Shown: positions 6,940 to 15,745 of the stretch, piece after piece
Layout: every line of letters begins with the position of its first letter
How positions within the stretch are numbered: position 1 is the first letter of the stretch
Origin: JAVXAG01 sp036660615
GTDB lineage: Bacteria; Bacillota; Clostridia; Peptostreptococcales; Anaerovoracaceae
DNA: 31,405 bases
Direction: 5' to 3'
NCBI GenBank assembly: GCA_036660615.1
Contig: JAVXAG010000006.1
Coordinates: forward strand, 1 to 31,405
Translations under genes and position numbers: made by a program
The notes under the pieces: model-generated
What the model was told of the DNA's origin: nothing
Database searches by the model: none
The model's input: the letters and a program-made list of their open reading frames with translations, nothing else

Positions 6940-9900
6940 AAGAAATAATTGACTCAATCATTAATTGGAAAAAAATTGGAAACCACGACGTAAGTCAGTA
7001 TCATTATAGCATTGAACGTGGAGTGGTGGAAAAAGATATGGGAGTTTTGAACATTAGTTTAAGGCTTAATTTTATAATACCATTTATTGATGTGGAACGT
7101 ATGGTTGCTATAATCAAGAATAAAATCAGTCTATTAAATGACGTTAAATTTCAATTTATCTATGAAGATATGATATTGACACAAGAGGAAATACTAAACC
7201 TTTTTATACCACATATGATCTATATGGTAAATGGAAAATTTGCTTCTATTACCAGAACTATCCAAAGCACAAACTTCTCATATAAAGATGGGGTTTTAGA
7301 AATATTTGCCTTGGGGAATTTGGCAACAAAACAGTTAAACGAAAAGGTAAGCATAAAATTCAAAGAGCTTTTGAAAGAAAACTTTGACATAGAAGCAGAT
7401 GTTGTGTTTAAAAACAACGATGAGCTATATTCTAAGACATCTGAAGAAATAGCTACAACTGAAAAAGAGGAGTTAAAGGCATCGGCACAGCAAAATGCAG
7501 AAAGACCAAAGCCAGCACCACAGAGCCAAAACAACAATAGTGGCGGGTTTTCTGGTGGAGGAGATAAATCCCAGTGGAAGCGCAGAGAAAAAGAAACTCC
7601 AGCCGAAGGAAACCGGATAATGGGCAAAAGCATTTCTGGTGAACCAACACCACTGCCAGGACTTAGCCCAGAGTGTGGCAACGTAGTTATTGAAGGCATT
7701 TTATTTAAAAAAGATGCAAGAACAATTAAGAACGAGAAGAAGCTGGTTACTATTTTGGTTACAGACAAAACCACCACAGTATGCATAAAAGCTTTTACGT
7801 CAGAGAATAAATGGAATGAAATAGACACGCTTTTGGAAAGTGGCGATGCAGTCAAAATAAAAGGTGAGTGTCAGTGGGATACATACGACAATTGTCTAGT
7901 AATAATGGCAAAAGATATTGAAAAAGGTCAAATCAAGAGACGTGAAGATAAACATCAAGGTAAAAAAAGAGTTGAACTTCATGCCCATACCAAAATGAGT
8001 GCAATGGACGGTTTAAACGAGGTAGAAAACCTAGTGGAAACGGCTGCGTTCTGGGGACAGCCAGCAGTTGCAATTACCGACCATGGTGTAGTCCAAAGTT
8101 TCCCCGATGGAGCCAATACAGCAAAGAAATTAAAGAAGAAAAAAGACATAGACATCAAAGTTATTTATGGACTTGAAGGCTATGTTTTTGACGATAAAGA
8201 TTGCCACAATGAAGACGGAACAATTGACTATAAGAAAAAACCAACAAACCATATTATCATCTTGGCAAAGACTCAAGAAGGTCTGAAAAATATGTACAAA
8301 CTAGTATCATATTCCCATCTTGATTATTTCTACAAAAAACCAAGATTGCCACAATCAGTTATTGAGCAGTATAGAGAAGGTTTGATTATTGGTTCTGCTT
8401 GTGAAGCAGGGCAAGTTTATAGAGCTGTTTTAGAAGGAAAGTCCGAAGAAGAAATAGAAGAAATTGCAGGTTTCTATGATTATCTAGAGATTCAACCTTT
8501 GATAAACAACCAATTTCTAATTGATCAGGGACAGATTCAAAACAAGGAAGGTCTAAGACAAATAAATAGAAAAATTGTTGCTCTAGGCGATAAACTGGGG
8601 AAACTGGTAGTTGCAACTACTGATGCCCATTACGATGAGCCAGAATCGGCAATTTACAGAAATATTTTATTAGCCGGTCAGGGATACAAAGATGCGGAAA
8701 ATGGACAAGGTCTGTTTATGAGAACCACTGACGAAATGTTAGAGGAATTCCAGTATTTAGGCGAAGATGTGGCATACAAATTGGTTGTAGAAAACACCAA
8801 TATAATAGCCGACAGTATAGACAGCATTCTTCCTGTTCCTACGGAAAAATTTCCACCTAGAATTAAAGATGCTGATGTTACGCTGAGAACAACTTGTATG
8901 GAAAAAGCTTACAATATGTACGGAAATCCTTTGCCAGAACCAATAGATGAGCGTCTTGAAAAAGAGTTGAACTCAATTATAAACAACGGATATGCAGTGA
9001 TGTATGTTGCTGCACAAATGCTGGTAAAGAAATCTTTGGAAGATGGATATTTAGTTGGATCTAGAGGTTCAGTTGGATCCTCTCTTGCAGCTACTATGGC
9101 TGGAATTACTGAGGTTAACCCACTTGAGCCCCATTATATATGTCCAAACTGCAAAGAACTAATTTGGGGAGATATGAACCTTTATGATTGTGGTATAGAT
9201 ATGCCTGAAATGGATTGTCCAGTATGTGGAACGAAAATGAATCAAGATGGGTATACAATACCATTTGCTACTTTCCTAGGATTTGACGGTGACAAAGAAC
9301 CAGATATAGACCTTAACTTTGCAGGTGAATATCAGGCTACTGCCCATAAATATGTTGGTGAAATCTTTGGTGATAAGAATGTGTACAAAGCAGGAACTGT
9401 TGGTACAGTCGCATCAAAGACGGCTTATGGTTATGTTATGAAATTCTTCGATGAGCGCCAGCGCCCTATAAACAAGTTCGAAGCAGACAGATTATCTCAA
9501 TGTTGTACAGGTGTTAAAAAAACCACCGGTCAACATCCGGGAGGAATAATCATTGTTCCAGATGACCACGAGATTTACGAATTCTGTCCTGTACAGCATC
9601 CGGCAAATGACACAAAATCTGACATAATCACAACTCACTTTGACTATCATAAGATTGATGCAAACTTACTAAAGCTTGATATTCTGGGACACAATGTGCC
9701 ATCTATGATTAGACAACTCCAAGATATGACGGGTGTTGATCCTCTCCAAGTATCTTTGACAGATAGAAAAGTTTTGAGCATTTTTAATGGTATCGAAGCT
9801 CTTGAAATAAAGGATCCTGATTATAAATTTACCCATGGAAGCTATGCAATACCTGAATTTGGAACTTCTTTTGTAAGGCAAATGCTTGACGATACCAAAC

Positions 9901-10721
9901 CTGACAAGTTTGCTGATTTAGTAAGAATTTCAGGATTCTCTCATGGTACTGACGTCTGGCTTAACAATGCTCAGGATTACATAAGAAATGGAACGGCTAC
10001 TATGAGGGAAGTTATTTCCACCAGAGACGACATTATGAACTATTTGATTTTGAAGGGCATAGAAAAGATTACATCTTTCAAAATTATGGAGGATGTAAGA
10101 AAAAATAGACCACTTTCAGATGAACAGCTAGAAATAATGAAATCCCATGGGGTACCGGACTGGTATATTGACTCTTGTATAAAAATACAGTACATGTTCC
10201 CAAGAGCCCATGCGGTTGCTTATGTAATGATGTCATTTAGAATGGCTTGGTACAAGGTTTATTATCCTGTGGAATTTTATGCAACATATTTTACCAGTAC
10301 CGTTGCCAACTTTGACGCAGAAACCATCTTAAAAGGGCCAAGGGCAATTCTTGACAAAATAGATATGACTTCGGCAAAAGGTAATAATGCAACTGCCAAG
10401 GAAAAGGACGAAATACTGGCTCTTGAAGTCGCTTATGAAATGTATGCTCGTGGCTATGAATTTCTGCCTCCAGAACTAGGCAAATCTCTTGCAACAAAAT
10501 TCTGGACTGATCAAGGCAAGGTGCTATTGCCATTTGTTTCCATTGAAGGTGTTGGCGATACTGCCGCAAATGCTTTTGCAGATGAGTACGAAAAGAAACC
10601 TTTTGATACAATTGAAGAAGCTATTACTAGAGCAAAGCTAAACAAAACTGCGGTTGAAGGTCTTCGTAGCCATGGTGTATTCCAAGGGTTACCAGAAACT
10701 GACCAGTTGAGTTTGTTTTAA
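6936..10721 (+). CDS. polC: DNA polymerase III alpha subunit, PolC type, lacking the exonuclease domain
   Basis: PolC is the main replicative polymerase of low-GC Gram-positive bacteria. The order is: N-terminal domain (1-150), a Gln/Pro/Gly-rich linker (about 185-230), OB fold (235-335), PHP domain (345-570), polymerase palm with PDIDLNF (Asp790, Asp792) and LDILGH (Asp915), a zinc-finger-like CPNC...CPVC (736-764), and a C-terminal QLSLF clamp-binding motif. The protein is 1261 residues, whereas typical PolC is about 1430-1450. The missing ~180 residues are exactly the DEDD 3'-5' exonuclease normally inserted in PHP: YVFDD (416-420) passes through a 17-residue loop to THH-like NHIIILAKT. 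No other exonuclease motif is present. All nine canonical PHP metal-ligand positions are occupied (His349, His351, Asp358, His383, Glu414, His439, Cys489, Asp563, His565). No frameshift is seen, so the loss looks genuine. Confidence 0.96.
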   Translation: MKEIIDSIINWKKIGNHDVSQYHYSIERGVVEKDMGVLNISLRLNFIIPFIDVERMVAIIKNKISLLNDVKFQFIYEDMILTQEEILNLFIPHMIYMVNGKFASITRTIQSTNFSYKDGVLEIFALGNLATKQLNEKVSIKFKELLKENFDIEADVVFKNNDELYSKTSEEIATTEKEELKASAQQNAERPKPAPQSQNNNSGGFSGGGDKSQWKRREKETPAEGNRIMGKSISGEPTPLPGLSPECGNVVIEGILFKKDARTIKNEKKLVTILVTDKTTTVCIKAFTSENKWNEIDTLLESGDAVKIKGECQWDTYDNCLVIMAKDIEKGQIKRREDKHQGKKRVELHAHTKMSAMDGLNEVENLVETAAFWGQPAVAITDHGVVQSFPDGANTAKKLKKKKDIDIKVIYGLEGYVFDDKDCHNEDGTIDYKKKPTNHIIILAKTQEGLKNMYKLVSYSHLDYFYKKPRLPQSVIEQYREGLIIGSACEAGQVYRAVLEGKSEEEIEEIAGFYDYLEIQPLINNQFLIDQGQIQNKEGLRQINRKIVALGDKLGKLVVATTDAHYDEPESAIYRNILLAGQGYKDAENGQGLFMRTTDEMLEEFQYLGEDVAYKLVVENTNIIADSIDSILPVPTEKFPPRIKDADVTLRTTCMEKAYNMYGNPLPEPIDERLEKELNSIINNGYAVMYVAAQMLVKKSLEDGYLVGSRGSVGSSLAATMAGITEVNPLEPHYICPNCKELIWGDMNLYDCGIDMPEMDCPVCGTKMNQDGYTIPFATFLGFDGDKEPDIDLNFAGEYQATAHKYVGEIFGDKNVYKAGTVGTVASKTAYGYVMKFFDERQRPINKFEADRLSQCCTGVKKTTGQHPGGIIIVPDDHEIYEFCPVQHPANDTKSDIITTHFDYHKIDANLLKLDILGHNVPSMIRQLQDMTGVDPLQVSLTDRKVLSIFNGIEALEIKDPDYKFTHGSYAIPEFGTSFVRQMLDDTKPDKFADLVRISGFSHGTDVWLNNAQDYIRNGTATMREVISTRDDIMNYLILKGIEKITSFKIMEDVRKNRPLSDEQLEIMKSHGVPDWYIDSCIKIQYMFPRAHAVAYVMMSFRMAWYKVYYPVEFYATYFTSTVANFDAETILKGPRAILDKIDMTSAKGNNATAKEKDEILALEVAYEMYARGYEFLPPELGKSLATKFWTDQGKVLLPFVSIEGVGDTAANAFADEYEKKPFDTIEEAITRAKLNKTAVEGLRSHGVFQGLPETDQLSLF

Positions 10722-10756
10722 TAAGGAGAACTTCCCCAATAGAAATAGAGGAAATT

Positions 10757-11467
10757 ATGTACAATGTTCTAATAATCGAAGACGATGAAAAATTAAACGA
10801 TGGAATTATGCTTGCACTTAAAAGTGAGGAGTTGGTTTTTGGCCAATGTTACACCATAGAAGAAGCAAATAAAGTTATTAGTGAACCAGCAGAATGTTTT
10901 AACGTGAGCAGAGTTGACTTGATTATTTTGGATGTAAACTTGCCCGATGGAAATGGATTGGATTTTTTGAGAGAGCTTAGAAAAACCCAAAGTACACCGG
11001 TAATAGTTTTGACGGCAAACAATATGGAACTTGATATAGTAACAGGATTGGAACTTGGAGCAGATGACTATATAACAAAGCCATTTAGCCTTATGGTTCT
11101 TAGAGCAAGGGTGAATGTACAAATCAGAAAAATTCAGGGAAATTTTAAAAACAAAGGACTTAGGAAATTTAAAATAGACAACTTTGATTTTGACTTTGAA
11201 AATATGATCTTTACAAATAAAGGACAGCAGATTGATTTGAGCAAGATAGAGCAAAAATTGTTGCTGACATTGGTTTCCAATATGGGAATGACTATGACGA
11301 GAGATATGATTATTGATAAAGTGTGGAGCGGAGATACGGATTTTGTTGAAGAACACGCATTAACTGTATCTATAAAAAGACTTAGATATAAACTTGGTGA
11401 GGACGGAACCAATCCACAGTATATTAAGACGGTTTATGGTATTGGCTACACATGGGCGGTGAATTGA
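10757..11467 (+). CDS. Response regulator, OmpR/PhoB family
   Basis: This is a DNA-binding response regulator. The receiver domain (1-118) has the acidic pair Glu8-Asp9-Asp10 in IIEDDE, the phospho-acceptor Asp59 in LIILDVNLPDGNG, a conserved Thr in VIVLTANN and Lys108 in DDYITKPF. The C-terminal winged helix (about 135-235) ends with RLRYKLGEDG and YIKTVYGIGYTW, as in the OmpR/PhoB subfamily. It starts 35 bp after polC with an AGAGGA site. Its stop is 1 bp before the kinase start. With the kinase and the ABC pair downstream, it probably controls the transporter in response to a cell-envelope signal, as in bacitracin- or peptide-responsive modules; the ligand is unknown. Confidence 0.93.
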   Translation: MYNVLIIEDDEKLNDGIMLALKSEELVFGQCYTIEEANKVISEPAECFNVSRVDLIILDVNLPDGNGLDFLRELRKTQSTPVIVLTANNMELDIVTGLELGADDYITKPFSLMVLRARVNVQIRKIQGNFKNKGLRKFKIDNFDFDFENMIFTNKGQQIDLSKIEQKLLLTLVSNMGMTMTRDMIIDKVWSGDTDFVEEHALTVSIKRLRYKLGEDGTNPQYIKTVYGIGYTWAVN

Positions 11468-11468
11468 C

Positions 11469-12374
11469 ATGAGCTACTTGTGGTTGATTGTTGTTGCGGT
11501 AGCAGCACTTTTAGTAATTGGTTTTATTATTATTTATTATAGAAAAAGAGAAAATGCCATAGTTGACAGGTTGGAAAAAATGTTGAGCGAGGCAAAAGAC
11601 CATAACTTTTGCAGTGAAACTATCGATGAGACAAAAGTGTCATCGTTGGAAAACTCCATGAGTAAATTCCTTACAGATAATATGGTTTCATCAAAAAACT
11701 CACAGGAGCAAAAAGAAACCATTCAGACATTAATATCGGATATTTCTCACCAGACTGTCACACCAATTTCAAACATTTTGATTTATAGTCAACTTATAGA
11801 AGAACAGATCAAAGATGAGGGCATAAAAAAAGAAGTTGTTGCTATAAGAGAGCAAACTGAAAAACTCAGCTTTTTAATTGAGTCACTGGTAAAAACATCA
11901 AGGCTTGAAACTGGGATAATTGCTGTAGTTCCAAGGCTTTCCAGTGTAGGAGAACTTATTGAAAATATTGCAAATCAAGGTAAAGTAAATGCACTGCAAA
12001 AAGAAATAACTATTGATGTTGAGAAAACACATATTATGGCCATGTTTGATCCTAAATGGACAACCGAAGGATTATTTAATATTTTGGATAACAGCATAAA
12101 ATATACTAAGCAAGGTGGAAAAATTAAAATATTTGTAGAAGAATACACCATGTTTTGCAAAATTAGTATTGAAGATAATGGAGTTGGAATAAGTGAAGAT
12201 GATATCCCTAAAATATTTGGTAGGTTTTATAGAGTAAAGTCAACAAGCCAAGAAAAGGGAGTGGGACTAGGGCTTTATTTGACAAGAGAAATTATAAAAA
12301 AGCAAGGCGGATTTATAAAAGTATTATCTGAGAAAGAAAAAGGAACAACATTTCAGATATTTTTGCCTTATTAA
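11469..12374 (+). CDS. Sensor histidine kinase with one membrane helix and no sensor domain
   Basis: The 301-residue kinase has a single N-terminal membrane helix (residues 4-24) with almost nothing outside the membrane. The HisKA segment reads ISDISHQTVTPISN, placing the phosphorylated residue at His94; the usual SHELRTPL box is altered. The ATPase domain has an N box (Asn204, Asn208 in FNILDNSIKYT), G1 DNGVG (236-240), F box IFGRFYR and G2 GVGLGL (264-269). It is partnered with the regulator 1 bp upstream. Lacking a receptor domain, it may sense through the membrane or through the neighbouring permease, as in Bce-like modules; this is inference. Confidence 0.92.
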   Translation: MSYLWLIVVAVAALLVIGFIIIYYRKRENAIVDRLEKMLSEAKDHNFCSETIDETKVSSLENSMSKFLTDNMVSSKNSQEQKETIQTLISDISHQTVTPISNILIYSQLIEEQIKDEGIKKEVVAIREQTEKLSFLIESLVKTSRLETGIIAVVPRLSSVGELIENIANQGKVNALQKEITIDVEKTHIMAMFDPKWTTEGLFNILDNSIKYTKQGGKIKIFVEEYTMFCKISIEDNGVGISEDDIPKIFGRFYRVKSTSQEKGVGLGLYLTREIIKKQGGFIKVLSEKEKGTTFQIFLPY

Positions 12375-12494
12375 TGAATATGTCAGAACTGTTATATTTG
12401 AGATACTACTTTGTTACAAAGAAATGATATAGTCTGTGTTGTAGAGAAAACAATGCAGACATTTTTGTTTGTGATTAAACAAAGGAGGCAAGGA
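12375..12494 (+). promoter_or_regulatory. Leader between kinase and ABC genes, with a dyad and a hairpin over the ribosome-binding site
   Basis: This 120-bp gap holds a perfect dyad CTTTG-TTA-CAAAG (12409-12421) that could bind a regulator. A weak hairpin, TTTGTTT (12464-12470) with AAACAAA (12477-12483), overlaps the start of the AAAGGAGG site. No good -35/-10 pair is visible. It is a plausible site for response-regulator control of the transporter genes, without direct proof. Confidence 0.3.
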
Positions 12495-13178
12495 ATGAGA
12501 ATTTTAGAGACTAAGGAACTGAGAAAAAAATATGGAAGTGGTGAAACTGCAGTAGATGCGCTGGACGGTGTAAATTTGACTGTGGAAAATGGTGAGTTTT
12601 TAGCCATAGTTGGAACATCGGGAAGTGGCAAATCAACATTACTCCATATGCTTGGTGGCCTTGATAAACCAACGTCAGGGAGCATAATAGTAGACGGAAA
12701 AGAACTTTCAACATTGACAGATGAGGAACTGACTATTTTTAGAAGAAGAAACATAGGCTTTATCTTTCAAAACTATAATTTAGTTCCAATGCTAAAAGTC
12801 TTGGCTAACATTGAATTACCCGTAAAACTTGACGGTAAGGAGCCGGACAATAATTATATTGATGAAATAATAAAAATTCTTGGATTGGATAAAAAATTGG
12901 ATAGCCTTCCAAACAACCTTTCAGGTGGACAGCAACAGAGAGTAGCAATAGCAAGGGCTTTGGCTACAAAGCCTGCAATTATTCTTGCAGATGAGCCTAC
13001 TGGCAATTTGGACAGCAAAACCAGTCAAGACGTATTGAGCTTGCTGAAAGTCACTAGTGAAAGATTCAATCAAACAATTGTTATGATTACTCATGACGAG
13101 TCCCTTGCCCAAATGGCCGATAGAATTGTGCGCATTGAGGACGGCAAAATTGTCAAGGGATGTGAAATTAATGGTTAA
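12495..13178 (+). CDS. ABC transporter ATP-binding protein, LolD/MacB/BceA type
   Basis: This ATPase powers the adjacent FtsX-type permease. Walker A is GTSGSGKST (residues 40-48), the Q loop is FQNYNL, the signature LSGGQQQR (142-149), Walker B IILADEPTG (162-170) and the H loop His200. An in-frame upstream extension of 28 codons exists, but AAAGGAGG at 12481-12488 is 6 nt before the ATG at 12495, and MRILETKELRKKYG is the family's usual N-terminus, so that start is chosen. It overlaps the permease gene by 8 bp. Family members export peptides or lipids, or resist antimicrobial peptides. The substrate here is unknown. Confidence 0.94.
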   Translation: MRILETKELRKKYGSGETAVDALDGVNLTVENGEFLAIVGTSGSGKSTLLHMLGGLDKPTSGSIIVDGKELSTLTDEELTIFRRRNIGFIFQNYNLVPMLKVLANIELPVKLDGKEPDNNYIDEIIKILGLDKKLDSLPNNLSGGQQQRVAIARALATKPAIILADEPTGNLDSKTSQDVLSLLKVTSERFNQTIVMITHDESLAQMADRIVRIEDGKIVKGCEING

Positions 13179-15630
13179 AGTAGACAGTAAGAACACAATC
13201 TTTCAATTGGCAAAAGAGTTTAACAAGGCCAATAGAGGGCGAAACATTATAGCTATTATTGCTATAGTTTTGACAACAGTCCTATTTACGTCAGTTTTTG
13301 CAGGATCATTTTCCATATTAAAATCAACAATGGAATCGGAATTTCGCAGGGCGATGGACTCGTCACACATTTCCGTAAAAAACCTAACCAAGGAACAGTT
13401 TGATAGAGTTTCGGCTTATGATGGAATCAAAGAAATGGGTTATGTAATAATGCTCTCGTCAGGAGAAAATCAGAAGCTTTCTGAGATAAATACTGAAATT
13501 AGAGCGGCAGACACCAATGGGGCAAAAGGATTTAATTGTTTGCCGACCACAGGAACTTTGCCACAGAAAGAAAATGAGCTTGCGACCAGTTCTATAGTTT
13601 TGGATGCTTTGGGGGTAAAAGAAAAACTTGGTGAAAAGGTTACCATGGAATATAAAGTCAAAGGGGAAAAAGTCACTAAAACGTTTGTATTGACTGGATT
13701 CTGGCAAGGTGATCCTCTTGGACTTGCTCAAGAAATTTATGTATCAGAAAAGTATTGTAAATCAGTAATGCCAACGGTAACAGAAAAAGATATCATAAAT
13801 GGGAAACTGGAAGGTTGTTACGATATTTCTATTTGGTGTGACAATCAATTTGGTTTAGAGAAAAAGGCTAATGCAATAAACGAAAAATACGGTCTTTTGA
13901 ATACTGGGGCAAAGGCTGTTTCTAATATTGCTTATGACATTTTTAATGAAGATGGATTCCCCTTTGGAATGGTCTTTGGAATATTGTTAATAGTCATAAT
14001 GGCAGGGTATTTGATTATATACAATGTGTTTAACATATCTGTGAACAACGATATTAGAGCATATGGTCTCCTTAAAAACATAGGAACAACAGGTAAACAA
14101 CTTAAAAAGATTGTTAGAATGCAGGCGTTGTACCTTTCTATAATTGGTGTACCTCTAGGAATGCTGGGTGGGTATCTCCTTGGAAATGCAATGACTCCGT
14201 ATTTGCTTTCGAACTTAGAAAACACCAACCCAGATGTGGTGTTCACTTCATCAAACCCAATTATCTTTATTGCATCTGCGTTGATTTCTATTTTGACTGT
14301 ATATGCTGGTTGCATAAAACCTTGTAAGTTGGTGGAGAAGATTTCTCCAGTTGAAGCTATTAGAATGACGGAATCTTATGGAAATACAAGAAGAAACTGG
14401 GCAAAAATCATGGCAGTTGTTATTTCCCTAGCTCTTTCACTTATGGTTGCTAATGGTGTATATAGCATTGTAAAAGGATTTGATAAAGAAAGCTATTTAA
14501 ACTCTTTTGTTGCTAGTGATTTTAGAGTTACTGGAACGGGATCAAGTTTGATCACCTCCAACCTTAACGCTATTGAACCGGATCTAGGCAAAAAGGTGTC
14601 TATGAATCCAAATGTAACCTCATATGGGCTATTTTATTTCACATCAGGCAAACATATTTTAGACGATGTTGGATTAAACAATATTAAGCAAATGGCCAAA
14701 GCCGGTATTGAAGCTGGTATCTTTAGGGAACAGTCCAAAGAAACAGTAGAAAATGTTATTGAAACAAAACAGATGGTAAGCCACATTATGGGAATAAATA
14801 GAGGTGCTTTTGAAAAACTAGAATTAGAGGATAAGTGTACATGGGAAGAGTTCCAAAGTGGTGACTATGTAATAACTGAGCCATCAAATCATGGGCTATG
14901 CAATTATTATAATCCTAAAGACACTGTGTCTATTGATTTTGGAAAGGGCAAGACAAAGGAATATACTGTAATTGCTAATGCATACATTGCGTATCAATTG
15001 GAGTACAATTTTTATGATAGCCCAATATATCAAACTTTCTTTGTACCAGAAAAAGACTATATTGCTATGACGGGAAACGATGTAGCGATGCACATGTCGG
15101 TGGAAGTCAAAGATGGAAAAGAAAAAGAATTTAACAGTTGGTTAGGGGAAACAATTAGTAAAAGTGGTGAAAAGTTATATGTAACTTCTGTAATCGAAGT
15201 AGCAGAAGCTTGTGAAAACTATATAAACAAATTTTATTTAATTGGAGGAATACTTGGTGCTGTGTTATTTATAATTGGCGTAATGAATTTCTTTAACACC
15301 TCAGCGGTCTCGATTTTTGCAAGAAGAAAGGAACTCTCTCTGCTTGAAGCTATCGGAATGACTAAAAAGCAGATTGTGATTAAACTGATTAAGGAAGGCC
15401 TAACTTATATTGCAGGTGCTACGATAATAGCGACAACGGTGGGACTAGTAATAAGTAGTATTATAGTCAAAAAACTTGTGGGTATGATATTCTTCTTTTC
15501 GCTGCATCCAACAATTATACCAACTTTATGGTCATTGCCATTACTAATACTAGTAGCAATCTTAGTACCAGTCTATAATTATAGAAAAATGTGCAAAGAA
15601 ACAGTGGTTGAAAGGCTGAATTGCTATTGA
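13171..15630 (+). CDS. ABC transporter permease, FtsX-like, two repeats
   Basis: The 819-residue permease has two halves of the FtsX fold. Each half has one membrane helix, a large external domain and three more helices: helix 1 near residues 28-50, then a ~230-residue external domain, helices near 270-295, 325-350 and 370-390; a second helix near 415-440, a ~260-residue external domain, and three helices from about 690 to the end. The ATG at 13171 is chosen because AAGGGA lies 10 nt upstream and the start overlaps the ATPase gene by 8 bp. A further in-frame extension would lie wholly inside the ATPase gene. The topology resembles MacB/BceB-class mechanotransmission exporters. The substrate cannot be read from the sequence. 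Confidence 0.88.
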   Translation: MVKVDSKNTIFQLAKEFNKANRGRNIIAIIAIVLTTVLFTSVFAGSFSILKSTMESEFRRAMDSSHISVKNLTKEQFDRVSAYDGIKEMGYVIMLSSGENQKLSEINTEIRAADTNGAKGFNCLPTTGTLPQKENELATSSIVLDALGVKEKLGEKVTMEYKVKGEKVTKTFVLTGFWQGDPLGLAQEIYVSEKYCKSVMPTVTEKDIINGKLEGCYDISIWCDNQFGLEKKANAINEKYGLLNTGAKAVSNIAYDIFNEDGFPFGMVFGILLIVIMAGYLIIYNVFNISVNNDIRAYGLLKNIGTTGKQLKKIVRMQALYLSIIGVPLGMLGGYLLGNAMTPYLLSNLENTNPDVVFTSSNPIIFIASALISILTVYAGCIKPCKLVEKISPVEAIRMTESYGNTRRNWAKIMAVVISLALSLMVANGVYSIVKGFDKESYLNSFVASDFRVTGTGSSLITSNLNAIEPDLGKKVSMNPNVTSYGLFYFTSGKHILDDVGLNNIKQMAKAGIEAGIFREQSKETVENVIETKQMVSHIMGINRGAFEKLELEDKCTWEEFQSGDYVITEPSNHGLCNYYNPKDTVSIDFGKGKTKEYTVIANAYIAYQLEYNFYDSPIYQTFFVPEKDYIAMTGNDVAMHMSVEVKDGKEKEFNSWLGETISKSGEKLYVTSVIEVAEACENYINKFYLIGGILGAVLFIIGVMNFFNTSAVSIFARRKELSLLEAIGMTKKQIVIKLIKEGLTYIAGATIIATTVGLVISSIIVKKLVGMIFFFSLHPTIIPTLWSLPLLILVAILVPVYNYRKMCKETVVERLNCY

Positions 15631-15655
15631 CATAAATATGTAGCCATGTTATCAT
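15627..15655 (+). promoter_or_regulatory. Strong sigma-A promoter ahead of rimP-nusA
   Basis: TTGACA (15627-15632), a 17-bp spacer and TATCAT (15650-15655) form a near-consensus promoter. The -35 overlaps the stop codon of the permease gene. Transcription would begin near 15662 and run into the terminator-like hairpin 25 nt later, then rimP. Confidence 0.7.
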
Positions 15656-15686
15656 ATTCATGTACGAAATTTAGACTAAAAAAGCA

Positions 15687-15720
15687 AAAGAGTGGGCAAA
15701 ACCCACTCTTTCGATTTTAT
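15687..15720 (+). terminator. Intrinsic terminator between the ABC cassette and rimP
   Basis: A perfect 10-bp stem AAAGAGTGGG (15687-15696) with CCCACTCTTT (15702-15711), a 5-nt loop CAAAA, and a T-rich tail. It can end the accessory cassette transcript. It also lies downstream of the promoter at 15627-15655, so it may attenuate the rimP-nusA operon. Confidence 0.8.
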
Positions 15721-15745
15721 TTAGACGCAAAATGGAAGGAAGAAT

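Noticed and set aside
7220..7855. 211-residue antisense ORF in polC
   Set aside because: It lies opposite a coding region with clear PolC homology, has no start signals and shows a biased composition typical of antisense shadows.
10793..11356. 187-residue antisense ORF in the response regulator gene
   Set aside because: It is entirely antisense to a well-supported gene and resembles no known protein.
12411..12494. N-terminal extension of the ABC ATPase
   Set aside because: A strong ribosome-binding site lies just before the ATG at 12495, and the extra 28 residues have no counterpart in the family.
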